The notes beneath the pieces were generated by a model, which was not told where the DNA came from, made no database searches, and worked only from the letters and a program-made list of their open reading frames with translations. A program made the position numbers and the translations under genes. Shown here one piece after another: positions 6,353 to 16,343 of a stretch of 34,243 nt of DNA; position 1 is the first letter of the stretch; the number at the start of each line of letters is the position of its first letter. This DNA comes from Pseudemcibacter sp038106445 (GTDB lineage Bacteria; Pseudomonadota; Alphaproteobacteria; Sphingomonadales; Emcibacteraceae): positions 1 through 34,243 of the forward strand of contig JAYODU010000018.1 of NCBI GenBank assembly GCA_038106445.1, read 5' to 3'.

Positions 6353-9094
6353 ATGAAAGTCTTTGTGCGGGAAATGACCAGTCAAATAACAAAAAAAGAT
6401 ACAGAACTAAGAATAGGTGCAAAAACAACACCGATGATGACGCAGTTCCTGAAACTTAAGAGACAGCATCAGGACTATCTTCTTTTTTACCGTATGGGGG
6501 ATTTTTATGAACTTTTCTTTGATGATGCGGTTAAAGCATCGGCCGCCCTTGATATTACGCTTACAAAACGCGGCAAACACATGGAAGAGGATATTCCCAT
6601 GTGTGGAGTTCCCGTTCATGCTGCTGAAAATTACCTCTCCCGGTTGATCGGAAAAGGTTTCAAAGTTGCCGTATGCGAACAAATGGAAGACCCGGCAGAA
6701 GCCAAAAAACGCGGTAGCAAATCAGTTGTAAAAAGGGATGTGATAAGGCTTGTAACACCCGGAACCATAACCGAAGAAACCTTGCTTGACGCACGTGCTC
6801 ATAATTATCTTGCAGCACTTTCTTTTGCGCAAGGAACTTATGCGCTTTCATGGCTTGATATTACGACAGGTGATTTTTACTTCAGTCAAATTACTCCAGC
6901 CAATCTTGATGCAGAACTTGCAAGGCTTCAGGCAGGTGAACTTATTGTTCCGTTTCATTTGCTTGATAAAAATGAATTGGCGGATGCGCTGGATGATTTT
7001 CAGAATATAATAACGCCGTTGGAAAGAGGCTTGTTTGACAGCAGTTTCGCTGAAAACAAAATTAAGAAAGTTTTTGAACTTTCTACTCTTGATGGGATCG
7101 GTTTGTCTGGCCGTGCGGAGCTTGCAGCTTGTGGTGCGCTAATAAGTTATCTTGAAGAAACACAAAAAGGAAAAATACCAAAGCTGAAATGCCCGAAACT
7201 GGTGGGTGAAGATAGTGTCATGTTGATTGACGGATCAACAAGACGCAATTTGGAGCTAAACAAAACGCTTTCTGGTGAAAAACAGGGCAGCCTTCTGGCA
7301 ACAATTGATAAAACCATCACAGGCGCGGGCGCACGGCTTCTGGGTAGTTATCTGAGTGCGCCGCTTACAAACCCTGATGAAATAAATAAAAGGCTCGATC
7401 TTGTAAGTTTTTTTCTGAACCAGGAAGCACTTCGGAATGAACTTCGTGGTCTTCTTAAAAAATGTCCGGACTTAGAACGGGCTATGTCACGACTGTCCGT
7501 TGGGCGTGGAGGGCCAAGAGACCTTGCGGCAGTAAGGGATGCGCTAGGTCAATCATTTGAAATAAGAAGAATAATTGAAAGTAATCTATCCAAATTAGAA
7601 ACGGGTTTTGATGAACAAGTTGATCATATAAGAAATATATTAAGTGATTTTGGTGATCATACTACAATTGTAGATGAACTTAAGGGGGCGTTACTACCCG
7701 ATCCGCCACTCATTATTCGTGACGGAAATTTTATCGCCAGAGGGTACCACGCGTCTCTTGATGAATTTCAAATCCTTAAAAGCGAAAGTAAACGGCTTAT
7801 TGCGGCTCTTGAAGGGCGATATAAGGAAAAAACAGGTATCAATGGCTTAAAAATAAAATATAATAATGTGCTTGGTTATTTTGTTGAAGTCACGGCGTTG
7901 CATGCTGATAAACTGATGACTGCACCACATAATGAAGAATTTATTCACAGGCAAACACTGGCGAATGTTGTTCGCTTTAATTCTACGGAACTGGCCGAAC
8001 TTGCCAGTAAAATCGGACAAGCAGCGGATCGTGCTCTTAATCTTGAACATGAACTTTTTGAACAACTTGTAAAAAAGGTGCTTGGTGATTGGGAAAAAAT
8101 TATTCTTGTTTCTTCGGCTCTTGCCATATTGGATACCGGCTCTGCTCTTGCCGAACTGGCAGTGCAGAATAATTATGTTCGTCCGGTTGTTGATCAAAGT
8201 CTTGCGTTTGAAATTGAAGCGGGACGTCATCCTGTAGTTGAAGCTTCATTGAAAAAGAACCTTGATGGTAATTTTGTGGCAAATGACTGTAATCTTTGTG
8301 AAGAAAACCGGCTCTGGCTTATTACGGGTCCCAATATGGCAGGTAAAAGTACTTTTTTAAGGCAAAACGCGCTTATTGCAATTCTGGCACAAATGGGCAG
8401 TTTCGTATCTGCCAGCAAAGCACACATTGGCATAGTGGACAGGTTATTCAGCCGCGTTGGCGCATCGGATGATCTTGCAAGAGGGCGTTCAACATTTATG
8501 GTTGAGATGGTTGAAACAGCGGCCATACTTAATCAGGCATCGGACAGATCACTTGTAATTCTTGATGAAATAGGACGTGGTACAGCAACATATGACGGGC
8601 TTTCCATTGCGTGGGCGGCGGTAGAACATCTTCATGAGGTAAATAAAGCACGCGGCTTATTTGCGACGCATTATCATGAGATGACTGCACTTTCGAACAA
8701 ATTGGCGCATCTGGCACTTTATTATATGAAAGTTAAGGAGTGGGAAGGGGAAGTCGTTTTTCTTCATGAAGTAGCGAGAGGTTCAGCAGACCGTTCATAC
8801 GGTATACAGGTGGCAAAGCTTGCAGGACTCCCAAAAGTGGTTGTTGAACGGGCAACCCAAGTACTGCATAAACTTGAACAGGGAGGATTTGAAGGACAGG
8901 GGGCAGCCCAAGGTCAAAAAATGCAATCCTTAAGCAATGAACTCCCTTTATTTTCAGCGATGCATGATAAATTATCAGTAAAATCGTCGGAACCTTCGAA
9001 AGTTGAACAAGCATTAGGTGAAATAAGTCCGGATGAGTTAAGTCCCAGAGAAGCACTGGAAATACTTTATAAATTAAAAGATTTGGCAAATTAA
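6353..9094 (+). CDS. mutS: DNA mismatch repair protein MutS
   Basis: 913 aa from ATG 6353; a second start at 6374 (MTSQITKKD) has a GGGAA but too close, so the start is uncertain by seven codons. MutS recognises mismatches and signals repair through its ATPase. Seen: the mismatch-binding GDFYELF with Phe51 and Glu53, the connector and lever domains, Walker A GPNMAGKST at residues 659-667, a SRVGASDDLARGRSTFMVEM block, Walker B VILDEIGRGTATYDG, and the THYHE motif. The C-terminal tail includes the EALEILYKLK helix. It is the first gene of a mutS-glnD-murJ run: glnD begins 3 bases after the mutS stop. Confidence 0.97.
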   Translation: MKVFVREMTSQITKKDTELRIGAKTTPMMTQFLKLKRQHQDYLLFYRMGDFYELFFDDAVKASAALDITLTKRGKHMEEDIPMCGVPVHAAENYLSRLIGKGFKVAVCEQMEDPAEAKKRGSKSVVKRDVIRLVTPGTITEETLLDARAHNYLAALSFAQGTYALSWLDITTGDFYFSQITPANLDAELARLQAGELIVPFHLLDKNELADALDDFQNIITPLERGLFDSSFAENKIKKVFELSTLDGIGLSGRAELAACGALISYLEETQKGKIPKLKCPKLVGEDSVMLIDGSTRRNLELNKTLSGEKQGSLLATIDKTITGAGARLLGSYLSAPLTNPDEINKRLDLVSFFLNQEALRNELRGLLKKCPDLERAMSRLSVGRGGPRDLAAVRDALGQSFEIRRIIESNLSKLETGFDEQVDHIRNILSDFGDHTTIVDELKGALLPDPPLIIRDGNFIARGYHASLDEFQILKSESKRLIAALEGRYKEKTGINGLKIKYNNVLGYFVEVTALHADKLMTAPHNEEFIHRQTLANVVRFNSTELAELASKIGQAADRALNLEHELFEQLVKKVLGDWEKIILVSSALAILDTGSALAELAVQNNYVRPVVDQSLAFEIEAGRHPVVEASLKKNLDGNFVANDCNLCEENRLWLITGPNMAGKSTFLRQNALIAILAQMGSFVSASKAHIGIVDRLFSRVGASDDLARGRSTFMVEMVETAAILNQASDRSLVILDEIGRGTATYDGLSIAWAAVEHLHEVNKARGLFATHYHEMTALSNKLAHLALYYMKVKEWEGEVVFLHEVARGSADRSYGIQVAKLAGLPKVVVERATQVLHKLEQGGFEGQGAAQGQKMQSLSNELPLFSAMHDKLSVKSSEPSKVEQALGEISPDELSPREALEILYKLKDLAN

Positions 9095-9097
9095 AGC

Positions 9098-11827
9098 ATG
9101 ATTAGGATCAAAAACCATCTTGAAGTTTTCAGTCGTAAGGATCAGGCAGTAAAACTTGATGAACTTAAGGAAAAATTTCGCCCCGATCAAATTAAGCAGC
9201 CGCTTTTGAAACTTCTGAAAGAAGCATATGAACATGGATTTGAAAATATCAGAAACAGGGCTGATAACAAAGAAACAGGTGTAAATCTGGCCAATGCTCA
9301 AAGTTTTCTGACAGATGAAATTGTCCGCATGCTTTATGATGTGGTAACGGATTATATATATCACCTTGCAAATCCCACCAAAAGTGAAAAGCTTTGTCTT
9401 GCCGCATTCGGAGGTTATGGGCGGCAGGAGATGGCACCTTATTCGGACATTGATCTTCTGTTTATTCAGCCATACAAAAAGACAGCATGGAGTGAGCAGG
9501 TTGTTGAATATATGCTTTATATGCTTTGGGATATGGGGTTTGTTGTCGGTCACGCTGTCCGTACGATAGATGAATGCATTCGTCTTTGCGATACGGATTT
9601 AACGGTAAAAACTGCCTTGCTTGAGATGCGATATATCTGGGGTGAGGAAAGTTTATATGAAGAACTACTTACTAAATATAACAAGCAGATTGTAAAAGGG
9701 CATGCCCCTGAATTTACCGAACAGAAATTAAAAGAACGGAATGATCGCCACAAAAGGCTGGGCGATAGTCGGTATGTTGTTGAGCCAAACCTTAAAGAAG
9801 GAAAGGGCGGGTTAAGGGATCTTCATACTCTCTTCTGGATTGCTAAATTTATATATAAAGTTCAGAGCGTTAGTGAAGTTGTTAAAAAAGGCGTGTTTTC
9901 AGACGAAGAATACAGGGAATTCAGAAAAGCCGAAGAATTTCTATGGGCAGTAAGGTTTCACCTGCATTATTTCGCAGGAAGGGCGGAAGAACGAATTACA
10001 TTTGATGTTCAGAAATCTCTTGCAGAAAAATTGGGTTATGCAGATAGGCCAAACATGTCAGGGGTTGAACGCTTTATGAAGCATTTTTTCCTAATGGCAA
10101 AGAATGTCGGCGACCTTACGCGAATTTTTTGTGCGTATCTTGAAGAAAAACATAAACGCAAACCAAAATTACGCTTATCTAATATACCGTTTCTGTTCCG
10201 CTCGGCCGATGGCTTTCCGCTGGAAGGAAGCAGGATTAGTTTAAAAAATGCCAGTGTGATTGAAAAAGACCCTGTGAAAATGATTGAAATTTTTTACGTT
10301 GCGCAAAAGTATGGTTTAGATGTCCATCCACGTGCGTTACGTCTGATCAGACAAAACCTTCGCTTAATCCGAGGAAGGACAAGAACGGATTCCCGTGCGA
10401 ATGAACTTTTCCTCAGTATTATGACTTTTAAGGATGGGCCCGGTTTCGCTCTCAGGCTTATGAATGAAGTTGGTGTACTTGGACGTTTCGTACCTGATTT
10501 CGGGCGTGTAGTCGCGCAAATGCAATATGATATGTACCATGTTTACACAGTTGACGAGCATACAATCAGGGCAATAGAGCTGACCTCGGAGGTGGAAAGG
10601 GGGGTGCTTGCGGAAGAGCATCCATTAGCAAACGAAATTATTCATAAAATATTGTCACGCAGGGTACTTTATCTTGCCGTATTTTTGCATGATATAGCAA
10701 AAGGCAGGAAGGGTGATCATTCAATATTAGGTGAAGAGGTCGCATATAAATTGTGCCCAAGGTTTGGACTTACAGATGATGAAACAGAAACAGTAGCATG
10801 GCTTGTGCGCTGGCATCTTTTGATGTCGTTATCTGCTTTCAAGCGTGATTTAAGTGATCCGAAAACCATCTCTGATTTTGCCGATCAAGTACAAAGTCCC
10901 GAACGGCTGCGGTTGTTACTTGTCCTTACAGTTGTGGATATTCGTGCTGTTGGGCCCAAGGTTTGGAATGGCTGGAAAGGTCAGCTTTTAAGGGATTTAT
11001 ATAGTCGGTCTGCGGAATATTTACTGGGTGGTCAGGTGAAATATGAAAATAGCTATCATGTTGACCGGATTAAAGAAGATTTGAAAATGGCATTAGAAGA
11101 ATGGGACGATGAAAAATTCAATAATTACACAGCGCGTTTTTATAATACTTATTGGCAGGCGGTGGCAACGGAGGATCTTGTTAGAAATGCACTTATGATT
11201 GATATGGCCGATAAGTTCGGTGATGAGTTCACGGTAAATATCCATATTGATGATTTCCAGGATATTGCTGAATTAAGTATTTATGCAAAAGATATTCCGG
11301 GTTTGTTTTCACGCCTTACGGGTGCGATCGCACTAAGTGGTGCTTCAATTCAGGATGCCAGAATTTTTACGACCAAGGATGGAATGGCACTTGATACATT
11401 CAGAATTCAGGATGAGGCCGGCCAGGTTTTTAAAGATAAAACCATGCTTGATAAACTGGAACAAAATATTAAGAATACGCTTTCCGGAAAATTAAATCCT
11501 GGAGAAGTATTTGACAGGCGGCAGGCACAGAAAAAAAGGACTGATGTATTCAGAGTGGCGCCCCGTGTACTTATTGATAATAAAGCAAGTAACAGTCGCA
11601 CGGTTATAGAGCTTAATGGCAGAGATAGAATTGGATATCTGTTTGATTTATCACGGGTTCTATTGGATTTGAAAATTACCATCAATTCCGCCCATATTGC
11701 GACCTATGGAGAGCGTGCGATAACAGTGTTTTTTGTGCGGGATGTTTTTGGTCACAAAATCACAAACAGTAAAAAACTTCAATTGATAAAAGACAAGCTC
11801 ATGAATGTTCTAAGGGTGGAAAATTAG
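9098..11827 (+). CDS. glnD: Bifunctional uridylyltransferase/uridylyl-removing enzyme of PII
   Basis: 909 aa. GlnD uridylylates PII proteins when glutamine is low and removes UMP when it is high, so it is the primary nitrogen sensor. Domains in order: nucleotidyltransferase with GGYGRQEMAPYSDIDLLF (Gly105-Phe122; metal-binding Asp117 and Asp119), the PII-uridylyltransferase block including EPNLKEGKGGLRDLHTLFW, an HD hydrolase domain with HDIAKGR at His531-Asp532, and two C-terminal ACT domains (about residues 730-800 and 840-905). Length is normal. It starts 3 bases after mutS and stops 1 base before murJ, so the three are probably translationally coupled. Confidence 0.96.
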   Translation: MIRIKNHLEVFSRKDQAVKLDELKEKFRPDQIKQPLLKLLKEAYEHGFENIRNRADNKETGVNLANAQSFLTDEIVRMLYDVVTDYIYHLANPTKSEKLCLAAFGGYGRQEMAPYSDIDLLFIQPYKKTAWSEQVVEYMLYMLWDMGFVVGHAVRTIDECIRLCDTDLTVKTALLEMRYIWGEESLYEELLTKYNKQIVKGHAPEFTEQKLKERNDRHKRLGDSRYVVEPNLKEGKGGLRDLHTLFWIAKFIYKVQSVSEVVKKGVFSDEEYREFRKAEEFLWAVRFHLHYFAGRAEERITFDVQKSLAEKLGYADRPNMSGVERFMKHFFLMAKNVGDLTRIFCAYLEEKHKRKPKLRLSNIPFLFRSADGFPLEGSRISLKNASVIEKDPVKMIEIFYVAQKYGLDVHPRALRLIRQNLRLIRGRTRTDSRANELFLSIMTFKDGPGFALRLMNEVGVLGRFVPDFGRVVAQMQYDMYHVYTVDEHTIRAIELTSEVERGVLAEEHPLANEIIHKILSRRVLYLAVFLHDIAKGRKGDHSILGEEVAYKLCPRFGLTDDETETVAWLVRWHLLMSLSAFKRDLSDPKTISDFADQVQSPERLRLLLVLTVVDIRAVGPKVWNGWKGQLLRDLYSRSAEYLLGGQVKYENSYHVDRIKEDLKMALEEWDDEKFNNYTARFYNTYWQAVATEDLVRNALMIDMADKFGDEFTVNIHIDDFQDIAELSIYAKDIPGLFSRLTGAIALSGASIQDARIFTTKDGMALDTFRIQDEAGQVFKDKTMLDKLEQNIKNTLSGKLNPGEVFDRRQAQKKRTDVFRVAPRVLIDNKASNSRTVIELNGRDRIGYLFDLSRVLLDLKITINSAHIATYGERAITVFFVRDVFGHKITNSKKLQLIKDKLMNVLRVEN

Positions 11828-11828
11828 T

Positions 11829-13373
11829 ATGTCTATGATTAAATCCACAGCTGTTTTTGGAAGTTTCACGATGATAAGCCGTATACTGGGTTTTGTACGT
11901 GATATACTCATAGCGGCGGTTCTGGGAGCCGGGATTATTACTGATTGCTTTGTTGTTGCATACAAACTACCGAACTTTTTTCGCCGCCTTTTTGCAGAAG
12001 GTGCATTTAGCGCATCATTTGTCCCTATTTTTTCGACTACACTGGAAAAAGATGGGAAAGAAGAAGCAATAAAATTTGCTGAAGAAGCGTTTGCGTGTCT
12101 GGCGATTACATTATTTGTATTTGTAGCACTTATTGAAATATTTACACCTGCACTCATTTTCGTGATGGCCAACGGTTTTACGGGCGATGAAGCTAAATTT
12201 GCACTTGCTGTTACCCTGACACGCTTTACATTTCCGTTCATTTTATTCATTTCTCTGGTTTCATTACTTGCCGGAATATTAAATTCGCTTGGAAGATTTG
12301 CAGAAACGGCAGCGGCACCAATTATTTTGAATGTATGTCTTATATCTGCTTTGATGTTTGCGTCAGAAGTGCTTGAAACACCGGCACATACGCTTGCTAT
12401 AGCAGTAAGTATAGCTGGAATATTACAGGTTATTTTTCTTTTATATGCCTGCTATAAAGCAGGTTACCGTATTCGGATAAAAACCCCGAAATTAACACCA
12501 AAAGTCAAAAAATTGCTGATCGTTATGTGGCCTGCCGCACTCGGGGCAGGTGTTGTTCAGTTAAATTTATTTTTGGATATGATAATCGCGTCCTATCTTC
12601 CTGATGCTTCTATGTCATATCTTTATTATGCAGATCGCCTGAATCAGCTGCCAATCGGGGTGATTGGTGTTGCGCTTGGTACAGTACTTCTACCGTTACT
12701 TTCCCGTAATATCGCCAGCGGCAATGAAGAACAGGTGATAAAATACCAAAATCAGGCGATAGAAATGGGATTGTTTTTTACAGTTCCCGCAGCTGTAGCC
12801 TTCGTCATTGTTCCTGTAGAACTTATTCAGGTTTTATTTGAGCGCAGTAATTTTACGTCTGTCGCAACAGCACAAACATCACTTACTCTTGCGGCCTACG
12901 CATTCGGGCTTCCCGCCTATGTTTTGGCCAAAGTATTCGTGCCCGGATATTTTGCTAGGGGAGATACAAAAACACCGCTAAAATTTGCCATCGTTGCTCT
13001 TGTTTTAAATGTTGGCCTTAACTTGATACTGATGCAGTATTTTGCACATGTTGGACTCGCTATGGCCACTGGAATTTCTGCCTGGGTTAATGTATTGATG
13101 CTCTCCATCGGGCTTATTTTAAGGGGGCATTATCGTGTTGAATGGTCGTTAACCATGAGGCTCGGTAAATATATCATATGCAGCATTTTTATGGGTGTCG
13201 TCGTCTGGCAAGTGCAAAAATATACCCGCCCATTAATAGATGGGAATGGTTTTGAACAGCTTTCAGGATTAGTAATTCTTATCATAGCGGGAATAGGTTC
13301 ATATTTGTTAGCTACTTTTATTACCAGAACGGTAAAAAAAGAGGAACTTAAAGCGCTATTTTCCAAGAGATAG
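11829..13373 (+). CDS. murJ: Lipid II flippase MurJ (MviN family)
   Basis: 514 aa, about 14 hydrophobic segments. MurJ moves lipid II across the inner membrane for peptidoglycan synthesis. Family marks: the N-terminal KSTAVFGSFTMISRILGFVRD, YKLPNFFRRLFAEGAFSASFVPIF, the PLLSRNIASGNEEQ segment, and the RSNFTSVATAQTSLTLAAYA segment ending near PGYFARGDTKTPLKFA. The start is 1 base after the glnD stop, and ATG 11829 (MSM) has no separate Shine-Dalgarno, which fits coupling to glnD. glnD followed by murJ is a frequent order in Alphaproteobacteria. Confidence 0.95.
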   Translation: MSMIKSTAVFGSFTMISRILGFVRDILIAAVLGAGIITDCFVVAYKLPNFFRRLFAEGAFSASFVPIFSTTLEKDGKEEAIKFAEEAFACLAITLFVFVALIEIFTPALIFVMANGFTGDEAKFALAVTLTRFTFPFILFISLVSLLAGILNSLGRFAETAAAPIILNVCLISALMFASEVLETPAHTLAIAVSIAGILQVIFLLYACYKAGYRIRIKTPKLTPKVKKLLIVMWPAALGAGVVQLNLFLDMIIASYLPDASMSYLYYADRLNQLPIGVIGVALGTVLLPLLSRNIASGNEEQVIKYQNQAIEMGLFFTVPAAVAFVIVPVELIQVLFERSNFTSVATAQTSLTLAAYAFGLPAYVLAKVFVPGYFARGDTKTPLKFAIVALVLNVGLNLILMQYFAHVGLAMATGISAWVNVLMLSIGLILRGHYRVEWSLTMRLGKYIICSIFMGVVVWQVQKYTRPLIDGNGFEQLSGLVILIIAGIGSYLLATFITRTVKKEELKALFSKR

Positions 13374-13402
13374 TTGACCCGGACAAAATTCCCCGTCATA
13401 TA
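13374..13402 (+). promoter_or_regulatory. Possible promoter of trpS
   Basis: TTGACC (13374-13379), 17-base spacer, CATATA (13397-13402), or TATAGA at spacing 19. It directly follows the murJ stop codon and lies about 50 bases before the trpS start. Moderate match only. Confidence 0.35.
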
Positions 13403-13454
13403 GAACGATATTTGGAAACTAAAGAGTATGTCCAAAATACCTAGAGGAAAAATA

Positions 13455-14465
13455 ATGGCAGATTTCAAACAACGTGTTTTTTCCGGTGTTCAACCATCAG
13501 GGAATTTAACACTTGGTAATTATTTAGGTGCGATCAGAAATTGGGTAGGACTTCAGGATAAATATGAAACTATTTTCTGTGTGGTTGATCTACATGCAAT
13601 AACCACCTGGCAGGAACCGGATGTTCTTAGAAATGCAACGCGTGAAGTGGCGGCAGGCATGATTGCCAGTGGAGTTGATCCCAAAAAAAGTATTATTTTT
13701 AACCAAAGCCAAGTACCGGCACATGCAGAACTTGCGTGGATTTTTAACTGTGTGGCGCGTATGGGTTGGTTGAACCGTATGACACAGTTTAAAGAAAAGG
13801 CAGGAAAACATAAGGAGCGCGCGAGCGTTGGCTTATATGTCTATCCAGATCTGATGGCAGCCGATATCCTTGCTTATCTGGCGACACATGTTCCGGTAGG
13901 CGCAGATCAGAAGCAGCATCTGGAACTGACCCGCGACATCGCACAAAAATTTAATAGTGATTATGGCGTAGACTTTTTCCCCGAAGTAGAGCCACTGATT
14001 TTTGGTGCGGCAACACGTGTTATGTCGTTGCGAGACGGGAAGGCCAAAATGTCAAAATCAGATCCATCAGAAAATAGCCGCATCAACCTTACGGATGATC
14101 GCGATTTAATTGCAAAAAAAATCAGAAAAGCCCGGACAGACAGTGAACCCCTGCCGGGTACAGCAGAAGAACTGGAAGATCGTGCAGAAGCTAAAAACCT
14201 GGTCAATATATTTGCTGCCCTGAGCAACCGTGATGCATCTGATGTTTGTATTGAATATGAAGGAAAGGGATTTGCTGACTTTAAAAATGATTTAGCAGAT
14301 TTGAGCGTTTCTGTCTTAGGGCCAATCACGGAAGAAATGAGCCGGGTGATGGATGATACGGCTTATCTGGATGGTGTACTAAGGGAAGGTGCCATGAACG
14401 CCAATAAGATGGCATCACCCATTCTTGATCAGGTTCATGAGATTGTAGGTTTTCTTAGGCCCTGA
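13455..14465 (+). CDS. trpS: Tryptophanyl-tRNA synthetase
   Basis: 336 aa class I aminoacyl-tRNA synthetase charging tRNA-Trp. The start at 13455 (MADFKQRVFSGVQPSG) is preferred over an in-frame ATG at 13428 because AGAGGAAAA lies just upstream and the family begins here. Seen: the nucleotide-binding HIGH-type region SGNLTLGNYLGAIRNW (GNYLG at 21-25), VVDLHAITTWQ, the YPDLMAADILAY and VPVGADQKQHLELTRDIA blocks, and KMSKS at residues 198-202 (KMSKSDPSENSRINL). In many Alphaproteobacteria trpS sits between murJ and the uspA/nfu genes, as here. Confidence 0.97.
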   Translation: MADFKQRVFSGVQPSGNLTLGNYLGAIRNWVGLQDKYETIFCVVDLHAITTWQEPDVLRNATREVAAGMIASGVDPKKSIIFNQSQVPAHAELAWIFNCVARMGWLNRMTQFKEKAGKHKERASVGLYVYPDLMAADILAYLATHVPVGADQKQHLELTRDIAQKFNSDYGVDFFPEVEPLIFGAATRVMSLRDGKAKMSKSDPSENSRINLTDDRDLIAKKIRKARTDSEPLPGTAEELEDRAEAKNLVNIFAALSNRDASDVCIEYEGKGFADFKNDLADLSVSVLGPITEEMSRVMDDTAYLDGVLREGAMNANKMASPILDQVHEIVGFLRP

Positions 14466-14525
14466 TTATGCCATAATGATGAAGTAGTATTTGAATTGTG
14501 AGGGGTATAAAGGTAAGGTGGAGTC

Positions 14526-15212
14526 ATGGGAAAATTTTATAAATTCATCATTTCGATTGCGCTGGTTATATTGCTTGCGTCCTGTACGCAATCAATCCGC
14601 AGCAGTGTGTCACGTTTTCATCAATTACCCCGGCCTAACGGTGAAAAAATTGCGATAGTACCAATGGATCCTGCATATAACGGGAGCCTTGAGTTTGCAA
14701 ATTATGCTGCCTTGGTTGGTAATGAATTAGGACGCTTTGGTTATGTTCCCGCTAATGGTCAAGAACCCGATCTGATAGTAGAGCTTGAATTCGGTGTAGA
14801 CGACGGCAAGCAGGTTACAAGAGTATCCCCATCGATGGTTGGCATGGGATATTATGTGGGATATTATGGCGGGTATTATAGCCGGTTCTATCGGCCATGG
14901 TATGGATATTATAGTCCGTATTTTTACCGAAGCTCATTTTATCATCCGGCATACTGGGATCCGTTTGGTTATTACCCGCTTGGAATGGCACCATCAGTTC
15001 GTACCTACACAAATTATACACGTCATTTAAAGATGGTCATAAAACCAAACAGGGATGGTGCGCTAAATCTTTATGAAGGTGAAGTTCAAAGTGTCGGGCG
15101 TAACAGTAATCTCCATGAAGTAATGCCATACATGGTTCAAGCATTTTTTACTAATTTTCCGGGTGAAAGCGGATCATCCGAACGTATTTCTGTAGAAATT
15201 CCAGAAAGTTAA
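14526..15212 (+). CDS. DUF4136-type lipoprotein with tyrosine/glycine-rich segment
   Basis: 228 aa. Lipoprotein signal with lipobox LASC, Cys20 (LLASCTQ). The body resembles DUF4136 proteins: a SRFHQLP strand, IAIVPMD, EFANYAALVGNELGRFGYVP, PDLIVELEFGVDDG and a late LYEGEVQSVGRN, VMPYMVQAFFTNFPG. Function is unknown; these are envelope lipoproteins. Unusual is the segment at about residues 105-151, in which tyrosine, glycine, proline and phenylalanine dominate (for example GYYVGYYGGYYSRFYRPWYG), likely a flexible or adhesive loop inserted between the two halves of the fold. It starts 60 bases after trpS. Confidence 0.75.
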   Translation: MGKFYKFIISIALVILLASCTQSIRSSVSRFHQLPRPNGEKIAIVPMDPAYNGSLEFANYAALVGNELGRFGYVPANGQEPDLIVELEFGVDDGKQVTRVSPSMVGMGYYVGYYGGYYSRFYRPWYGYYSPYFYRSSFYHPAYWDPFGYYPLGMAPSVRTYTNYTRHLKMVIKPNRDGALNLYEGEVQSVGRNSNLHEVMPYMVQAFFTNFPGESGSSERISVEIPES

Positions 15213-15289
15213 TTGTCGTTCGGTTTTGGGCTTGAATTGTCCAGAGTTAATCGCCATTTATAGTAGAGGATAATTGTGCGGGACGGATC

Positions 15290-16246
15290 ATGTGGGAAAC
15301 CATCAAAGACATTGGATACTGGCTTAGGGAAAGTATAAGTGGCAAGATACTAAAGCGCATATTGATAGGCTTTGGTGTATTAATATTATTGTATTATCCG
15401 GCCGGTATGCTGATGATCCATACAGTGAATGATGATCCCGATTTTGGTGCCCAAAATCCTACAAGGGGTAGCAATGTGGTTGCGGTCAGCATTGCATTGA
15501 TTGAGCGTGAAGTTGAACAAAATGGTTGGGTATCAAACGATCCATTTTTTAAACCAGGTTACTTTCTTGATAATATGTCTAACTTCCAGACAGGCATAAT
15601 ATCAGCGATTGCCCGTTTCAGTTATGAACTTGTAGATCAGCTTGGTCGTACGCGTGGCTCAAGCAGCGTTGATCCGGATCTTCAGGAAGTATCAGGGCTA
15701 TTGCAATATGCGGGTGATATCTGGTGGTGGAACCCATCGACATCATTAATGCCGGTATCAACGTCCGAACAGCAATATATCAAGGCAATGAAACATTTAA
15801 TTGTTTATAATGAAAGGCTAGCGCGCGGGAATGCCGTGTTTGAAAAGAGGGCAGACAATCTGCTTGCTACTTTGGACCGTATCTCTCTTGACCTTGGAAC
15901 GTCATCGGCCAGCATTGATGTTTATATTCAAGATGGGTTCGGATGTATGTTAGATTTTGGTGCTGATGATCTGTTTTTTAATGTAAAGGGTCAGGCATAT
16001 GCATACAGGCTGATATTACAGGAGCTTCGTAAAGATTTTGAAACAGTTATTGATTCACGTGATATAGCTTCTATCTGGGATGAAATGGAAGCATCATTTA
16101 ATTCCATAATTGCGATGGATCCGTTGGTAGTTTCCAACTGCGAAGTGGACGGCTTATTATTTCAAAATCATATAGCAGCCCAAGGGTTCTATCTGCTTCG
16201 TGCCAGGACACAGTTAAAGGAAATTACCAATATTCTGTTGAAGTAA
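15290..16246 (+). CDS. DUF2333 family protein, membrane-anchored
   Basis: 318 aa. One N-terminal transmembrane helix at about residues 22-45 (ILKRILIGFGVLILLYYPAG), with the remainder predicted outside the inner membrane. Family marks recognised: GSNVVAVSIALIEREV, NGWVSNDPFFKPGYFLDNMSNFQTGI, ARFSYELVDQLGRTRGSS, DIWWWNPSTSLMPVSTSEQQY. DUF2333 proteins have no assigned function. In Alphaproteobacteria they lie near trpS/uspA as here. It follows the DUF4136 gene by 77 bases. Confidence 0.85.
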   Translation: MWETIKDIGYWLRESISGKILKRILIGFGVLILLYYPAGMLMIHTVNDDPDFGAQNPTRGSNVVAVSIALIEREVEQNGWVSNDPFFKPGYFLDNMSNFQTGIISAIARFSYELVDQLGRTRGSSSVDPDLQEVSGLLQYAGDIWWWNPSTSLMPVSTSEQQYIKAMKHLIVYNERLARGNAVFEKRADNLLATLDRISLDLGTSSASIDVYIQDGFGCMLDFGADDLFFNVKGQAYAYRLILQELRKDFETVIDSRDIASIWDEMEASFNSIIAMDPLVVSNCEVDGLLFQNHIAAQGFYLLRARTQLKEITNILLK

Positions 16247-16343
16247 TTATAGTCTTGCCAAATAGCGTAGATGAATGGCAGTATGACGATCCGGAAAATG
16301 ATAAATATAATTCTGCTGGCAACAGATAAAGAGGGATTTAGCG

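Noticed and set aside
7847..8230. 127-codon open frame on the minus strand inside mutS
   Set aside because: It is a shadow of the mutS coding sequence; the translation is basic and low in structure with no recognised motif.
11810..12250. 146-codon minus-strand open frame over the start of murJ
   Set aside because: Composition (Ala, Ser, Asn repeats) is the mirror of the hydrophobic murJ codons; no start signal.
13961..14329. 122-codon minus-strand open frame inside trpS
   Set aside because: Serine-rich shadow of the trpS reading frame with no family match.
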